From NCBI GenBank assembly GCA_043819345.1, contig JBDREX010000054.1:7206-71205 (forward strand): a stretch of DNA of 64,000 nucleotides. Reading direction: 5' to 3'. The notes under the pieces were generated by a model. It did no database searches, was not told the DNA's origin, and saw only the letters and a list, made by a program, of their open reading frames with translations. Shown here piece by piece: positions 7,388-16,189 of this stretch. The position numbers were made by a program, and so were the translations under genes. Every line of letters starts with the position of its first letter. The first letter of the stretch is position 1. The stretch is from CAYRDK01 sp043819345 (lineage in GTDB: Bacteria > Omnitrophota > Gorgyraeia > Velamenicoccales > Velamenicoccaceae).

Positions 7388-8905
7388 TTACGATTGAAAA
7401 AGGCGGCTGTCAGAAAAATTTGGATCACTCGTCAAATTCACTCCCAGTGTCCTTAGGCCCGTTTCGTCCCCAGGCGTTGGCATATGTGTTAAATGCACCT
7501 CACAGCCTCTAAGCTCTTTGAGCTTTTCCATCGCTGTCGCGGCTGTAGGATTCGTTGTCGCGCTAATACTCAAAGCGATCAGGACCTCTTTTAAGTCAAG
7601 GCTGGCTGTTTTAGCATTTAAAACATCGTCTTTAAGTTTATGAATAGAATCAATAATGGATGGTGAAAGCAAATGGATCTCGTCTGGAATCCCGGCCAAC
7701 TTCTTAATGGCGTTTAAAATTAGGCTTGAAGCGGCATGCATCAAAATAGAATTTTTTCCCGTCATAATAGAACCATCTTTTAATTCAATGGCCGCACCAC
7801 AGGAAATCCCATTATTTCCTTTGCCTGTCTTTGGAGCATCCTGCGCGGCTCCCCTTGCCGGCACAACAACACTCCGGTCCTCTGTTTTTAAATCAAGCTC
7901 TTTCATAAGAAGTTCTGCCCGCTGGACCGTTTCTTTGTCTGTAAAACCGAGGACATATTCACAGGAATACCTTAGATAGCGGCGAATAAGCTCTTGTCTC
8001 GCAGCAAGTTTAACCGCCTCATCATCAACGATGCCAAAACCGGCACAATTTACACCCATATCAGTTGGTGATTTATACATCGCATCGCGGCCAGTAATTT
8101 TTTCTAATATCCTTTTTAAAACAGGAAAAACCTCAATATCCCTATTGTAATTAACGACTGTCTCCTTATAAGCTTCCAAATGAAACGAATCAATCATATT
8201 AAAATCACGAATATCAGCTGTCGCCGCTTCATAAGCCACATTAACCGGATGATTCAAAGGAATATTCCAAATAGGAAAAGTTTCAAATTTTGCATAACCG
8301 CTTTTTAACCCCTTTTTATAATCATGATAGAGTTGCGACAAACACGTGGCTAATTTTCCACTGCAGGGGCCAGGGCCAGTCACAATAACAAGCGGCTTTT
8401 TTGTCTGAATATACTGATTAGCGCCATACCCATCATCACTGACAATCAGGTCAACATCAGTCGGATACCCCTTTGTAAAACGATGAGTATAAACCTTAAT
8501 ATTGCGGCGTTCTAATTTGTTCTTAAATATTTTTGCTGCCGGTTGATCATCAAAACGAGTTATAACAACGGCTGTCACCTCCAAAGACCACTCTCTTAAA
8601 TCATCAATGAGTTTCAAAACATCAACATCGTATGTGATACCAAAATCCGCCCTCACTTTTCTTCGCTCAATATCACCCGCGTATATACAAAGCACAATAT
8701 CAGCCTGTTCTTTCAATTGCTGCAAAAGCCTGATCTTGACATTTGGGTCAAACCCCGGCAAAACCCTTGAAGCATGATAATCAAATATGATTTTGCCGCC
8801 AAACTCAAGATAAAGCTTACCATTAAACTTTTTTACTCTTTCTAGAATAGAATGTGTCTGTTCCTTCAAATACTTATCGTTGTCAAAACCAGTTTTATTC
8901 TTCAT
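7388..8905 (-). CDS. DUF1846 family protein
   Basis: 505 residues, the expected size for this family. The N-terminal segment (KYLKEQTHSILERVKKF, LEFGGKIIFDYHASRVLPGF) and the internal VTGPGPCSGKLATCLSQLYHD (P-loop-like, about 180-200) are hallmarks of DUF1846. So is the region around SPTDMGVNCAGFGIVDD. Its members are cytosolic, widespread in Firmicutes and anaerobes, and of unproven activity. The C-terminal third is alanine-rich and may hold a small alpha/beta domain. A GGGG stretch lies upstream of the ATG. It runs next to a CBS-domain gene on its 3' side, which may be an independent unit. Confidence 0.8.
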   Translation of the reverse strand: MKNKTGFDNDKYLKEQTHSILERVKKFNGKLYLEFGGKIIFDYHASRVLPGFDPNVKIRLLQQLKEQADIVLCIYAGDIERRKVRADFGITYDVDVLKLIDDLREWSLEVTAVVITRFDDQPAAKIFKNKLERRNIKVYTHRFTKGYPTDVDLIVSDDGYGANQYIQTKKPLVIVTGPGPCSGKLATCLSQLYHDYKKGLKSGYAKFETFPIWNIPLNHPVNVAYEAATADIRDFNMIDSFHLEAYKETVVNYNRDIEVFPVLKRILEKITGRDAMYKSPTDMGVNCAGFGIVDDEAVKLAARQELIRRYLRYSCEYVLGFTDKETVQRAELLMKELDLKTEDRSVVVPARGAAQDAPKTGKGNNGISCGAAIELKDGSIMTGKNSILMHAASSLILNAIKKLAGIPDEIHLLSPSIIDSIHKLKDDVLNAKTASLDLKEVLIALSISATTNPTAATAMEKLKELRGCEVHLTHMPTPGDETGLRTLGVNLTSDPNFSDSRLFQS

Positions 8906-8926
8906 GCAGGCCCCGCCTTTTTTTAA

Positions 8927-9403
8927 TTAAACTAATTTTTTAATAACACTATAAAAATTTTTAAAAACGTCTCTTCTGCCAATAACCCCAACCATCTTTG
9001 CCCCATCAAAAACAGGAAGTGTATGAATATTTTTGTACTTCATCAGTGTTATAATCTCATCTAAAGTTGTGTCTTTTTTTATTTTACAGACCTCAGTTGA
9101 CATAGCAAATTTAACAGTCGGATGTGAAATAGCTGCCATGCTATCTTCAACAACATCACCAGATTTGATCATATCCATTACCAAAAATAAATCCGCCTCT
9201 GAAACAATACCCACTATTTTGCCTTTTATATCCACAACAGGCATACCGCTGATCCTTTTTTTAATCATAATTTCTGCAATTTCGGATAAAGATGCCGTTT
9301 CAACCGTCGTAATAACCTCTTTTGTCATAATATTTTTTGCTTTAATTGCCTGCAGCTTTTTTTCCAGGTCTTCAACATGATTTTTTCCCATCTTCGCCAT
9401 CAT
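8927..9403 (-). CDS. Stand-alone CBS-domain pair protein
   Basis: 158 residues. Two tandem CBS domains occupy nearly the whole chain. The first has MTKEVITTVETASLSEIAEIMIKK and GMPVVDIKGKIVGIVSEADL; the second has FAMSTEVCKIKKDTTLDEIITLM and TLPVFDGAKMVGVIGRRDV. Such pairs bind adenine nucleotides or SAM and act as energy or metabolite sensors. GTGAGG lies three to six bases upstream of a double ATG (9403/9400). The same arrangement recurs before moaC at 61833. A second CBS pair gene is found at 21627-22079. Confidence 0.85.
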   Translation of the reverse strand: MMAKMGKNHVEDLEKKLQAIKAKNIMTKEVITTVETASLSEIAEIMIKKRISGMPVVDIKGKIVGIVSEADLFLVMDMIKSGDVVEDSMAAISHPTVKFAMSTEVCKIKKDTTLDEIITLMKYKNIHTLPVFDGAKMVGVIGRRDVFKNFYSVIKKLV

Positions 9404-9543
9404 TAACCTCACTTTCAAATGTCACAACATCTTGTAATACATGCCTCACATGTAAAACCCTTAAAACCGTCACAACGTCACCAGACACAATGTCACACGT
9501 GAAACCAAAAATCTTGTTTGTTACTAAGGTGTTCTTGTGTCTT

Positions 9544-12372
9544 CTATTTCCCCATCTGCAGCTTAATCTTCTCTAAAAACACGTCCATATCACACGGCTT
9601 AACAATGTACTCTTTAACCTTAAGTGCCTCAAAGGTTTTTTGCATAGCGGGTTTGCTAGACAACATCACAACAGGCGTACGGGAAAGCGTTTTTGTTTTT
9701 TTAATTTCTTTTAAAAGATGATACCCGCTCATCTGGCCCTGCAAAGTAATAGACATAACAATCAGGTCAAACCATTTAGTCTTTAAAATATCCAATGCCT
9801 CATTGCCTTCATGAGCGCATTCAACAACAAAACCAATATCCTGCAGCCTATTTTTCAACGTCTGAGACCAAACGACATCCGCATCAACAATCAAAATCCG
9901 CTCCTGAGTCATCTTTCGCACCATTCTTCCCTGCACCACCGATCCACCTTTTTTCAAAGGTATCTTATATGTCTGGCCATGATGCAAATAAAGTAGCTTT
10001 GAACCAACATACACAGGCACAAGAAATCGTTTTCCTTTAACCCCGTAAACACAAAGAGCCGCCTCATTTTTGACGACAGCTAACGAAAACCAGCTCCCCT
10101 TGTAACAAAATTTTAATTTAATTCCAGACCAGCTCTTAGGAAGGCAGGGATCGATGTGAATGCGGTCCTGAAAAAGATGCACCCCGGCAAAACCACGCAT
10201 AACAACATCAAAAGAACCACCCATGACACCCGCATGTATCCCTTCAACCGTTGTACCTCCCTGAGTATCATAAATATCAGACCTTAAAACTTCACGAAAC
10301 CAGCTCCAAGACTCCTCCATTCTGCCTAAAAGATGAGCAACATAGCAATGAACAACCTTGCTCAACGTTGATCCATGAGATGTCCTGTTCACATAATAGT
10401 CATAATTCTTTTTCAAAACTTCCTTATCAAACTTATAACCAAGCCTATGGAAAAGATCTTGCGCCTCCGGAAATGAAAAAAGATAAAATATCATCAGGAC
10501 ATCAGCTTGCTTTGACACCTTATAATCATCAGGAGATTTTCCTTCCGCCTTTAAAATCCTATCCAAACGCTGAATATTGCCATATTTAGCGCGATACGCT
10601 TTCCAATCCAACTCTTTAAGCCGAAAATAACCGTCAAATTGTTCAATAATGCCAGCCTTGTTAAAAATAACATTAATGTTGCGCGACATAGCCTCCCACT
10701 GACTCAGCTCATTTTGATTAAGCCCCAGTTTTTTAAAAATACGCCCCTTATGAACACTGGGCAGAGCCGCAACAACCTCTTGCGCTGAATGAAGGAGCCA
10801 AGATATCAACAAATTTGTATAAGCATTATCACGGAAACCCGGTTTTTGCGCGCCAGGCAGCCTCTCATGAAATTCGTCCGGCCCCATAAGCCCTTCCGTA
10901 TGATATCGGCCATCCCGTGGGTCAAATTTAAGTAAACTCGCCCCAAACTGAGCAATAGACAAAAGAATCTCAGCGCCATTACGGATAAAAAAATCAACAT
11001 CACCACTGCGCATCCAATAATGCCAAACATTATAAGCGATAGCAAAAGAGACGTGCCTTTGAATACAACTGAAATCCGGCCCCCATTTGCCTGAAATCGG
11101 ATTTAAATGAATGATCTGTGTTTCCTCGCTCCCCGTTGAACCACTCTGCCACGGAAACATAGCACCCTTATAGCCATTCTCACGCGCGTATTCCCGTGCC
11201 GCAGGCAAACGCCTATAACGATAAAGCAATAAAGCCTTTGATATAGAAGGCGCATGAAGGTCAAAAAACGGCATCGCGAAAATTCCATCCCAAAAGATAT
11301 GCCCCCGATAAGCCTCCCCATGCAATCCGCGGGCCGGTAAACCGGCATCTACTTTCGCCGCATGCATAGAAGACGTTTGCAAAAGATGAAATATGTGCAG
11401 CCTTAAAACTTTCTGAGCAAAATCATCTCCTTCAATATAAATATCAAAATTTCTCCAGAGAGTATCCCATACAGCTTGATGCGCCCTAAACAATTCATCA
11501 AACCTAACCGCTTTTTGTGATAAACATAGCGACGCCCTCAAAGGATCCTGGACGCCTTCTTCCCGCGAAGAATAAATACAGACAATTTTTTCTATCTCAC
11601 AACGCTGTTTTTTCTTCAGATAAATCTTGAACTCCTGGCAAATTTCTTTTTTCCCCCGCTCAAAAATACGACCACAAATTTTCTTCTCCTGGCCATCAAC
11701 AAAAATACGTGTCTTGGCCACTTGAGCTATTTTGATTTTAGACTGCCTGGTTTCAACAAGCAAAGACAGACCATTGGAACCAACCGCACCTAAAGACACA
11801 ATATTCAGATGTTTAGAATTAAGCTGCCGGTATCGCGTAACGCCAGTATTCTGGACCGATCCATCCAACGCCACACGTATAACAAGCCATCCCTCATAGT
11901 TCTCAGGAATAATTGTATATTTCAGAGCACCATAATGAGGATCGCCCATATGGACAATTCTTTTCGTTTCCACATTGATTCGCCTATCCCGATGGTCACG
12001 CAAACGCATATGCCTAGCAAAAACGCCCTTATGCATATCCAATTCCTGGTGATAGGTTAAATGCCGGCCCATAGTAGGCGTAATCCAATCGTCATCTTCG
12101 AACCTAAAAGACAATAAAAGCCAGTTAGGACAATTAACCAAATCTTCATTATAAATAGTCCTGCCCGACAAATGTGTGCCCAGTTTATCGTAAACTCCAG
12201 CCATATACATCCCCGGATAATGAATACGCGTCGCAATAGACTCTGTCACGGCACCACGCGTAGCAAAATAACCATTACCCAGCGTACAAAGCGCCTCTCT
12301 CAAACCCTCTTCAGCCGGCTCAAAAGAATCATAACAGAGCTTCCATAAAGATTCTTGATGTTCCTGTTTCAT
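9544..12372 (-). CDS. GH65 disaccharide phosphorylase fused to a degenerate response-regulator receiver domain
   Basis: 942 residues. Residues 1-810 are a complete GH65 phosphorylase (trehalose, maltose or kojibiose phosphorylase family). They comprise an N-terminal beta-sandwich, the catalytic (alpha/alpha)6 barrel and a C-terminal beta domain. Landmarks are GHIFWDGIFAMPFF (358-370), GPDEFHERL with the general acid Glu500, and the phosphate-loop region GTTVEGIHAGVMGGS (706-720). Residues 825-938 are a receiver-like domain starting ERILIVDAD. Asp830 and Lys925 (VKP) are kept, but the phospho-acceptor position is Ser874 (DLIVMSI), codon TCT. The reading frame runs unbroken across the join. It overlaps the HAD/OtsB fusion gene by four bases. 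Confidence 0.9.
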   Translation of the reverse strand: MKQEHQESLWKLCYDSFEPAEEGLREALCTLGNGYFATRGAVTESIATRIHYPGMYMAGVYDKLGTHLSGRTIYNEDLVNCPNWLLLSFRFEDDDWITPTMGRHLTYHQELDMHKGVFARHMRLRDHRDRRINVETKRIVHMGDPHYGALKYTIIPENYEGWLVIRVALDGSVQNTGVTRYRQLNSKHLNIVSLGAVGSNGLSLLVETRQSKIKIAQVAKTRIFVDGQEKKICGRIFERGKKEICQEFKIYLKKKQRCEIEKIVCIYSSREEGVQDPLRASLCLSQKAVRFDELFRAHQAVWDTLWRNFDIYIEGDDFAQKVLRLHIFHLLQTSSMHAAKVDAGLPARGLHGEAYRGHIFWDGIFAMPFFDLHAPSISKALLLYRYRRLPAAREYARENGYKGAMFPWQSGSTGSEETQIIHLNPISGKWGPDFSCIQRHVSFAIAYNVWHYWMRSGDVDFFIRNGAEILLSIAQFGASLLKFDPRDGRYHTEGLMGPDEFHERLPGAQKPGFRDNAYTNLLISWLLHSAQEVVAALPSVHKGRIFKKLGLNQNELSQWEAMSRNINVIFNKAGIIEQFDGYFRLKELDWKAYRAKYGNIQRLDRILKAEGKSPDDYKVSKQADVLMIFYLFSFPEAQDLFHRLGYKFDKEVLKKNYDYYVNRTSHGSTLSKVVHCYVAHLLGRMEESWSWFREVLRSDIYDTQGGTTVEGIHAGVMGGSFDVVMRGFAGVHLFQDRIHIDPCLPKSWSGIKLKFCYKGSWFSLAVVKNEAALCVYGVKGKRFLVPVYVGSKLLYLHHGQTYKIPLKKGGSVVQGRMVRKMTQERILIVDADVVWSQTLKNRLQDIGFVVECAHEGNEALDILKTKWFDLIVMSITLQGQMSGYHLLKEIKKTKTLSRTPVVMLSSKPAMQKTFEALKVKEYIVKPCDMDVFLEKIKLQMGK

Positions 12373-13949
12373 TTTATAACCTTTTCTAAAAGTTTTTTTA
12401 CGCCCTCAACAGAAAAAATCTGAAAAATCGCCGCTGATATTTTTGGCGCATCTGCAACCAAAATACCCGTCCCTCTACAACAAACGGCCCTGAAAGCATC
12501 TTCATCTGTCGTGTCATCACCAAAATACAATACCCGATGCTCATTCCATGAGATTTTTAATGAGCGCATAATCCATTGAATAGCCTTGCCCTTATTCCAG
12601 TCAAATCCAGGCAAGATCTCAAAAACTTTTTTTCCTCGCATCAGGCGAAGCTCCTTATACTGATTTGCCACAAAAACAACAACCTCCTCAATCCGCGCAA
12701 CTTCGTGCTCCTGGACAAGACGATAATGAACAGCCGTACTAAACTTTTTTTCTTCAATTAAGATACCCTCAATGCCGGATAGGTCTTTCTTCAGGCGCTT
12801 AATAATCTCATCAATCACGCCTACCAATGCCTGAGCTTGAGGATGTATCATAGAAAATGCGGGCCCCTTAATATCAAAACCATGGCTGCCGGCATAGCAC
12901 AACCCCTTAATGCCAACTAATTTTTCCACATCTTCACGCATCCGGCCGCTAACAATGGCAACTGTATATTTTTTAGACGCCTGCTCAATGAGCTGGCGCA
13001 TACCCTCTGAAAGAACAGCTAAATCCGGCCGCGCAACAATCGGCGTCAATGTCCCGTCATAATCAAAGAAAAAAACAGGCTTTCTTGAACCCAAAAAAAC
13101 GGAAGCAGCGCTTTCAGAATAGCAGGGATTCAAAACAATATCTTTTTTAACCAAGGCAGAAACATCTCTTGGGCAATCCCATGATTCCAACAGAGAACGA
13201 GGGCAGCGTTTAAACCAATCCACAATCCATGCCACGCTGACAGAAGAAAGATCAGGCACCGCTATATCTGCACCATTTTCAATAAGAGAGGCTGCATTAT
13301 CTTTTCTGGCTACGCCAATCACAAGGCCAAAGCAGCCGTTACGGCCAGCCTGGACACCTGAAACTGCGTCTTCAACCACCACCGCGTCGGCCGGTTCAAC
13401 CCCTAAATTGCGAGCCGCTTGAACAAAAATATCACCTTCCGGCTTTCCTTTTAGCCCAAGCTCAACAGAAACCTGCCCATCCACTCTCGTCTCAAATAAA
13501 TCTTCAAACCCTACAGATTGTAAAATTAACTGGCAACTCTTTGAAGAAGAAGCAACTCCAATATGAACGCCTTCTTTCTTAAGCGCCTTAATCAACTGAA
13601 TTGTAGAATCATAAATCTCAGCACCTTCTTTGTGAATAACCTCCAAAAAAACATCATTCTTTTTATTACCAAGCCCACAAACTGTTTCATCTTCCTTTTT
13701 GTCCTCGGGAGTACCAAAAGAAAGATGGATAGAACGTGATTCAAGAAAACTTTTCACCCCTTCATAGCGGGGTTTACCATCCACATATTTTAAATAATCC
13801 TCATTCGTAAATTCACGAAAAAGTGCATCACCTCTTTTTTCTCTTAGGCGTAAATACTCATCAAAAGTTTGCTTCCAGCTTTTGGCATGAACAGAAGCTG
13901 TTTTCGTTATAACACCGTCTAAATCAAAAATTACCGCACGTAAAGACAT
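12369..13949 (-). CDS. Beta-phosphoglucomutase-like HAD / trehalose-6-phosphate phosphatase fusion
   Basis: 526 residues with two HAD domains. The N-terminal one (about 1-250) has RAVIFDLDGVITKTASVHAKSW, GVASSSKSC and VVEDAVSGVQAGRNG, the beta-phosphoglucomutase pattern. The second (about 280-520) has VFFFDYDGTLTPIV, VAIVSGRMREDVEKLVG, AGSHGFDI, FDWNKGKAI and YFGDDTTDEDAF, the trehalose-phosphatase (OtsB) pattern. Predicted reactions are beta-glucose-1-phosphate to glucose-6-phosphate, and trehalose-6-phosphate to trehalose. With the GH65 phosphorylase translated just after it, this forms a compact trehalose or related disaccharide cycle. AGGAAAAG precedes the ATG. No trehalose-6-phosphate synthase is in the window. 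Confidence 0.9.
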   Translation of the reverse strand: MSLRAVIFDLDGVITKTASVHAKSWKQTFDEYLRLREKRGDALFREFTNEDYLKYVDGKPRYEGVKSFLESRSIHLSFGTPEDKKEDETVCGLGNKKNDVFLEVIHKEGAEIYDSTIQLIKALKKEGVHIGVASSSKSCQLILQSVGFEDLFETRVDGQVSVELGLKGKPEGDIFVQAARNLGVEPADAVVVEDAVSGVQAGRNGCFGLVIGVARKDNAASLIENGADIAVPDLSSVSVAWIVDWFKRCPRSLLESWDCPRDVSALVKKDIVLNPCYSESAASVFLGSRKPVFFFDYDGTLTPIVARPDLAVLSEGMRQLIEQASKKYTVAIVSGRMREDVEKLVGIKGLCYAGSHGFDIKGPAFSMIHPQAQALVGVIDEIIKRLKKDLSGIEGILIEEKKFSTAVHYRLVQEHEVARIEEVVVFVANQYKELRLMRGKKVFEILPGFDWNKGKAIQWIMRSLKISWNEHRVLYFGDDTTDEDAFRAVCCRGTGILVADAPKISAAIFQIFSVEGVKKLLEKVIK

Positions 13950-13957
13950 ATCTTTTC

Positions 13958-14002
13958 CTGACTTTTATTGGTTTACAAGTTCTCGGGTTATCAAGTTTAA
14001 AC
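13958..14002 (-). repeat. GTTNNCGR octamer element, locus 3 (short, degenerate)
   Basis: In the 75-base gap after the PurF-like gene. The plus strand reads GTTTACAA, GTTCTCGG, GTTATCAA, GTTTAAAC: four degenerate octamers in register, with the G-rich sense on the plus strand. This is the reverse of most of locus 1. The second and third units match those at locus 4 closely. Confidence 0.6.
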
Positions 14003-14024
14003 TTCACCTTCAGCCCGCAGAATT

Positions 14025-15485
14025 TTATTCCTTTACCTGTTTAGCAGAACTCCTAACTAAAGCATCCTCTTTACCGCTCTTTTTCCCCTCAGAGGCCTTG
14101 CCATTCCAACAATAAAGGCAAAGCTTCTCTTTTGGCAATCCGACAGCCTCAACCAGATCATCAACAGTCTGATATCTTAATGTGGTTACCTCTAAATCCC
14201 GCGCAATCCAATCCACCATCTTCTGATATTTCTCCGACTTTGAATCCAGATACTCTTCAATATTTTCAACATCTTTCCCCTCTAAAGCCCGAATAGCCCT
14301 GCGGGCAACAAGCTCCTTAATCGTGCGAGTTGAAATACAGAATTTACACGGAAATAATAGCGGTGGACAGGCCGGCCTGACATGAACCTCTTTTGCTCCG
14401 CAATTCCAAAGCTTATTAATCGCAAAATTTTTCAGCTGTGTGCCGCGAACAATAGAATCATCGCATAATACAATCGCGTTCCCATCAATGATATCTCTAA
14501 TAGATATTAATTTCATCCGGGCCACCAGGTCACGCGTTTCCTGCGAAGGAGGTGTATAGCTCCTGCCATAACCAGGCGTGTATTTAATTAGCGGCCGGCG
14601 GTAAGGCTTTCCTGATTCCTGAGCGTATCCTAAGGCATGAGCTATACCCGAATCAGGGACACCCGCGACAACATCAATGTCTATATCTTTATCCTTCTTT
14701 GCCAAAAATTTGCCACAACGCTCCCGAACAACCTCTACATTAATACCCTCATAGCTGGATGCCGGAAACCCGGTGTAAATCCAGAGAAAAGTACAAATCT
14801 GATTTAAATCAACACCTGGCTTCCTTGTCACAAGGCCTTCTTCATTCAACAAGACAATTTCCGCCGGGTTCAGATACTTAACAATCTCAAAACCAAAATT
14901 TATAAAAGCCGAACTCTCGCTTGTCACAGCCCAGGTATCATCTTTTTTTCCCAAAACCAAAGGCGTATACCCCCTCCGGTCACGTGCCGCGTAAACCCCA
15001 TCCTTACTCAACAACAGCAAAGAACAAGACCCTTCTATAACATCAAACATCTTTTCAATACCATCAATCAGGCTATCTCCCTGAATAATTAATTTAGCGA
15101 CAAGTTCTGAAGCATTCACTCCATCTTTACCCGTCTCGCTGAAAGAAACTCCCCGCTCTAAGAGCTTGTGTTCAAGCTGGGCCTTATTCTCAATCAAGCC
15201 AACCGTAACAATGCAAAAAGGGCCGAATTTTGAATTCACAAATATTGGCTGCTCATCAGAATCACTGATAGCACCAATACCTTTGCGGCCTTTCATGCGT
15301 TCAGCATCCAAAAAAAACTTAGACTTAAATTGGCTCTGGCTGATATCGTGAATCTGACGCTGAAATTTTTCTCCCAATACCGCCATACCACCATATTCCG
15401 TTCCCAGATGAGAATGATAATCTATACCGTAAAACAACACCTGAGCACAATCCTCTTTTGAAACTACGCCAAAAACACCACTCAT
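14025..15485 (-). CDS. Amidophosphoribosyltransferase-like (PurF paralogue) with N-terminal Cys replaced by Ser
   Basis: 486 residues. The N-terminal Ntn-type glutaminase-like domain (about 1-230) begins MSGVFGVVSKEDC. True PurF begins MCG, the Cys becoming the N-terminal nucleophile; here codon 2 is AGT (Ser). YHSHLGTEYGGMAV and VAGVPDSGIAHALGYA follow. The phosphoribosyltransferase domain has the PRPP loop IVLCDDSIVRGTQLKNF (about 336-352). A Cys cluster (CPPLLFPCKFC) and a C-terminal CLYC follow. I recall a PurF-like group in Bacteroidetes and clostridia beginning MGGFFG that also lacks this Cys, so this may be a paralogue using ammonia or doing something else. AAGGAG precedes the ATG. No other purine gene is near. 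Confidence 0.85.
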   Translation of the reverse strand: MSGVFGVVSKEDCAQVLFYGIDYHSHLGTEYGGMAVLGEKFQRQIHDISQSQFKSKFFLDAERMKGRKGIGAISDSDEQPIFVNSKFGPFCIVTVGLIENKAQLEHKLLERGVSFSETGKDGVNASELVAKLIIQGDSLIDGIEKMFDVIEGSCSLLLLSKDGVYAARDRRGYTPLVLGKKDDTWAVTSESSAFINFGFEIVKYLNPAEIVLLNEEGLVTRKPGVDLNQICTFLWIYTGFPASSYEGINVEVVRERCGKFLAKKDKDIDIDVVAGVPDSGIAHALGYAQESGKPYRRPLIKYTPGYGRSYTPPSQETRDLVARMKLISIRDIIDGNAIVLCDDSIVRGTQLKNFAINKLWNCGAKEVHVRPACPPLLFPCKFCISTRTIKELVARRAIRALEGKDVENIEEYLDSKSEKYQKMVDWIARDLEVTTLRYQTVDDLVEAVGLPKEKLCLYCWNGKASEGKKSGKEDALVRSSAKQVKE

Positions 15486-15502
15486 AATTAACTCCTTCTC
15501 TA

Positions 15503-15580
15503 TCAGTTTGCGAGTTCTCGGGTTATCGAGTTTTCGGATTCAACACGTCAACACGCAAACCCGTCAACCCGCTAACCATA
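15503..15580 (-). repeat. GTTNNCGR octamer element, locus 4 (inverted arrangement)
   Basis: Between the HD-domain gene stop and the PurF-like start. The plus strand shows GTTTGCGA, GTTCTCGG, GTTATCGA, GTTTTCGG, then ATT. It then switches to the complementary C-rich sense (AACACGTC, AACACGCA, AACCCGTC, AACCCGCT). The two halves face each other and can fold back on themselves. This locus shows the family consensus GTTNNCGR best because the second and fourth units vary only at the two N positions. Confidence 0.85.
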
Positions 15581-15592
15581 ATGGCCCATCAT

Positions 15593-16189
15593 CTATCTCT
15601 TAAAATCACTCAACCTAATCCACCAATCATTCAACTTCATATTTTTCGCTAATTTCCAAAGTTTTTTTGCGCTTTTTGTTTTTAAAAAACGCGGGGCTTT
15701 ACTCATAAATTTTATCGCTTCAGAAAATCCATGTTCATGATACTCCTTGGCCTGGATAAGGCACTCCAGAATATCGGCATCTCTGGCAACAATACTTTCC
15801 TTTGACTTTTGCTTTCTGTATTCATCCCGCATGGAACCTAAATCATCTCTAAGTATTTTTGGCAAAAAACTAATTTGCTCGCAAAAAGATTTATCTTCAG
15901 CGCCCTCGGCGTCGATATAGCGCTGTGCCATTTTATGTAAATCCGTGATGCGGGCTTCATGAATATCATTGAATAATGTCATCAGAAGTACTTCCTGGAT
16001 TGAAACCCTTTCCATACGAGCCAAGACATAACCGATAACACAACAGCTAAAGCTGTGTTCAGCAACACTCTCAGCATTCTTTATTCCTAAAACCGACCAC
16101 CCTGAACGGGTAACGCGCTTAAGCATGGATGCTTCAGAAATAAAATTTAAGATCTTCTCATCTGTATCAACTACCTTTTTACGGCTCAT
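15593..16189 (-). CDS. HD-domain (YfbR/HDDC2-like) phosphohydrolase-like protein, Asn at the HD His
   Basis: 198 residues. The N-terminal half matches the 5'-nucleotidase/HDDC2-type HD fold: SVAEHSFSCCVIGYVLAR (His45) and LLMTLFNDIHEARITDLHKM (about 68-87). At the HD dipeptide the codon is AAT, giving Asn74-Asp75, so one expected metal ligand is changed. A later Asp in RDADILECLIQA (about 136) is the usual final ligand. Members dephosphorylate nucleoside monophosphates or related small molecules in the cytosol. GGAAAGG precedes the ATG, and the start overlaps the stop of the SpoU methyltransferase gene by four bases, so the two are coupled. Confidence 0.75.
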   Translation of the reverse strand: MSRKKVVDTDEKILNFISEASMLKRVTRSGWSVLGIKNAESVAEHSFSCCVIGYVLARMERVSIQEVLLMTLFNDIHEARITDLHKMAQRYIDAEGAEDKSFCEQISFLPKILRDDLGSMRDEYRKQKSKESIVARDADILECLIQAKEYHEHGFSEAIKFMSKAPRFLKTKSAKKLWKLAKNMKLNDWWIRLSDFKR

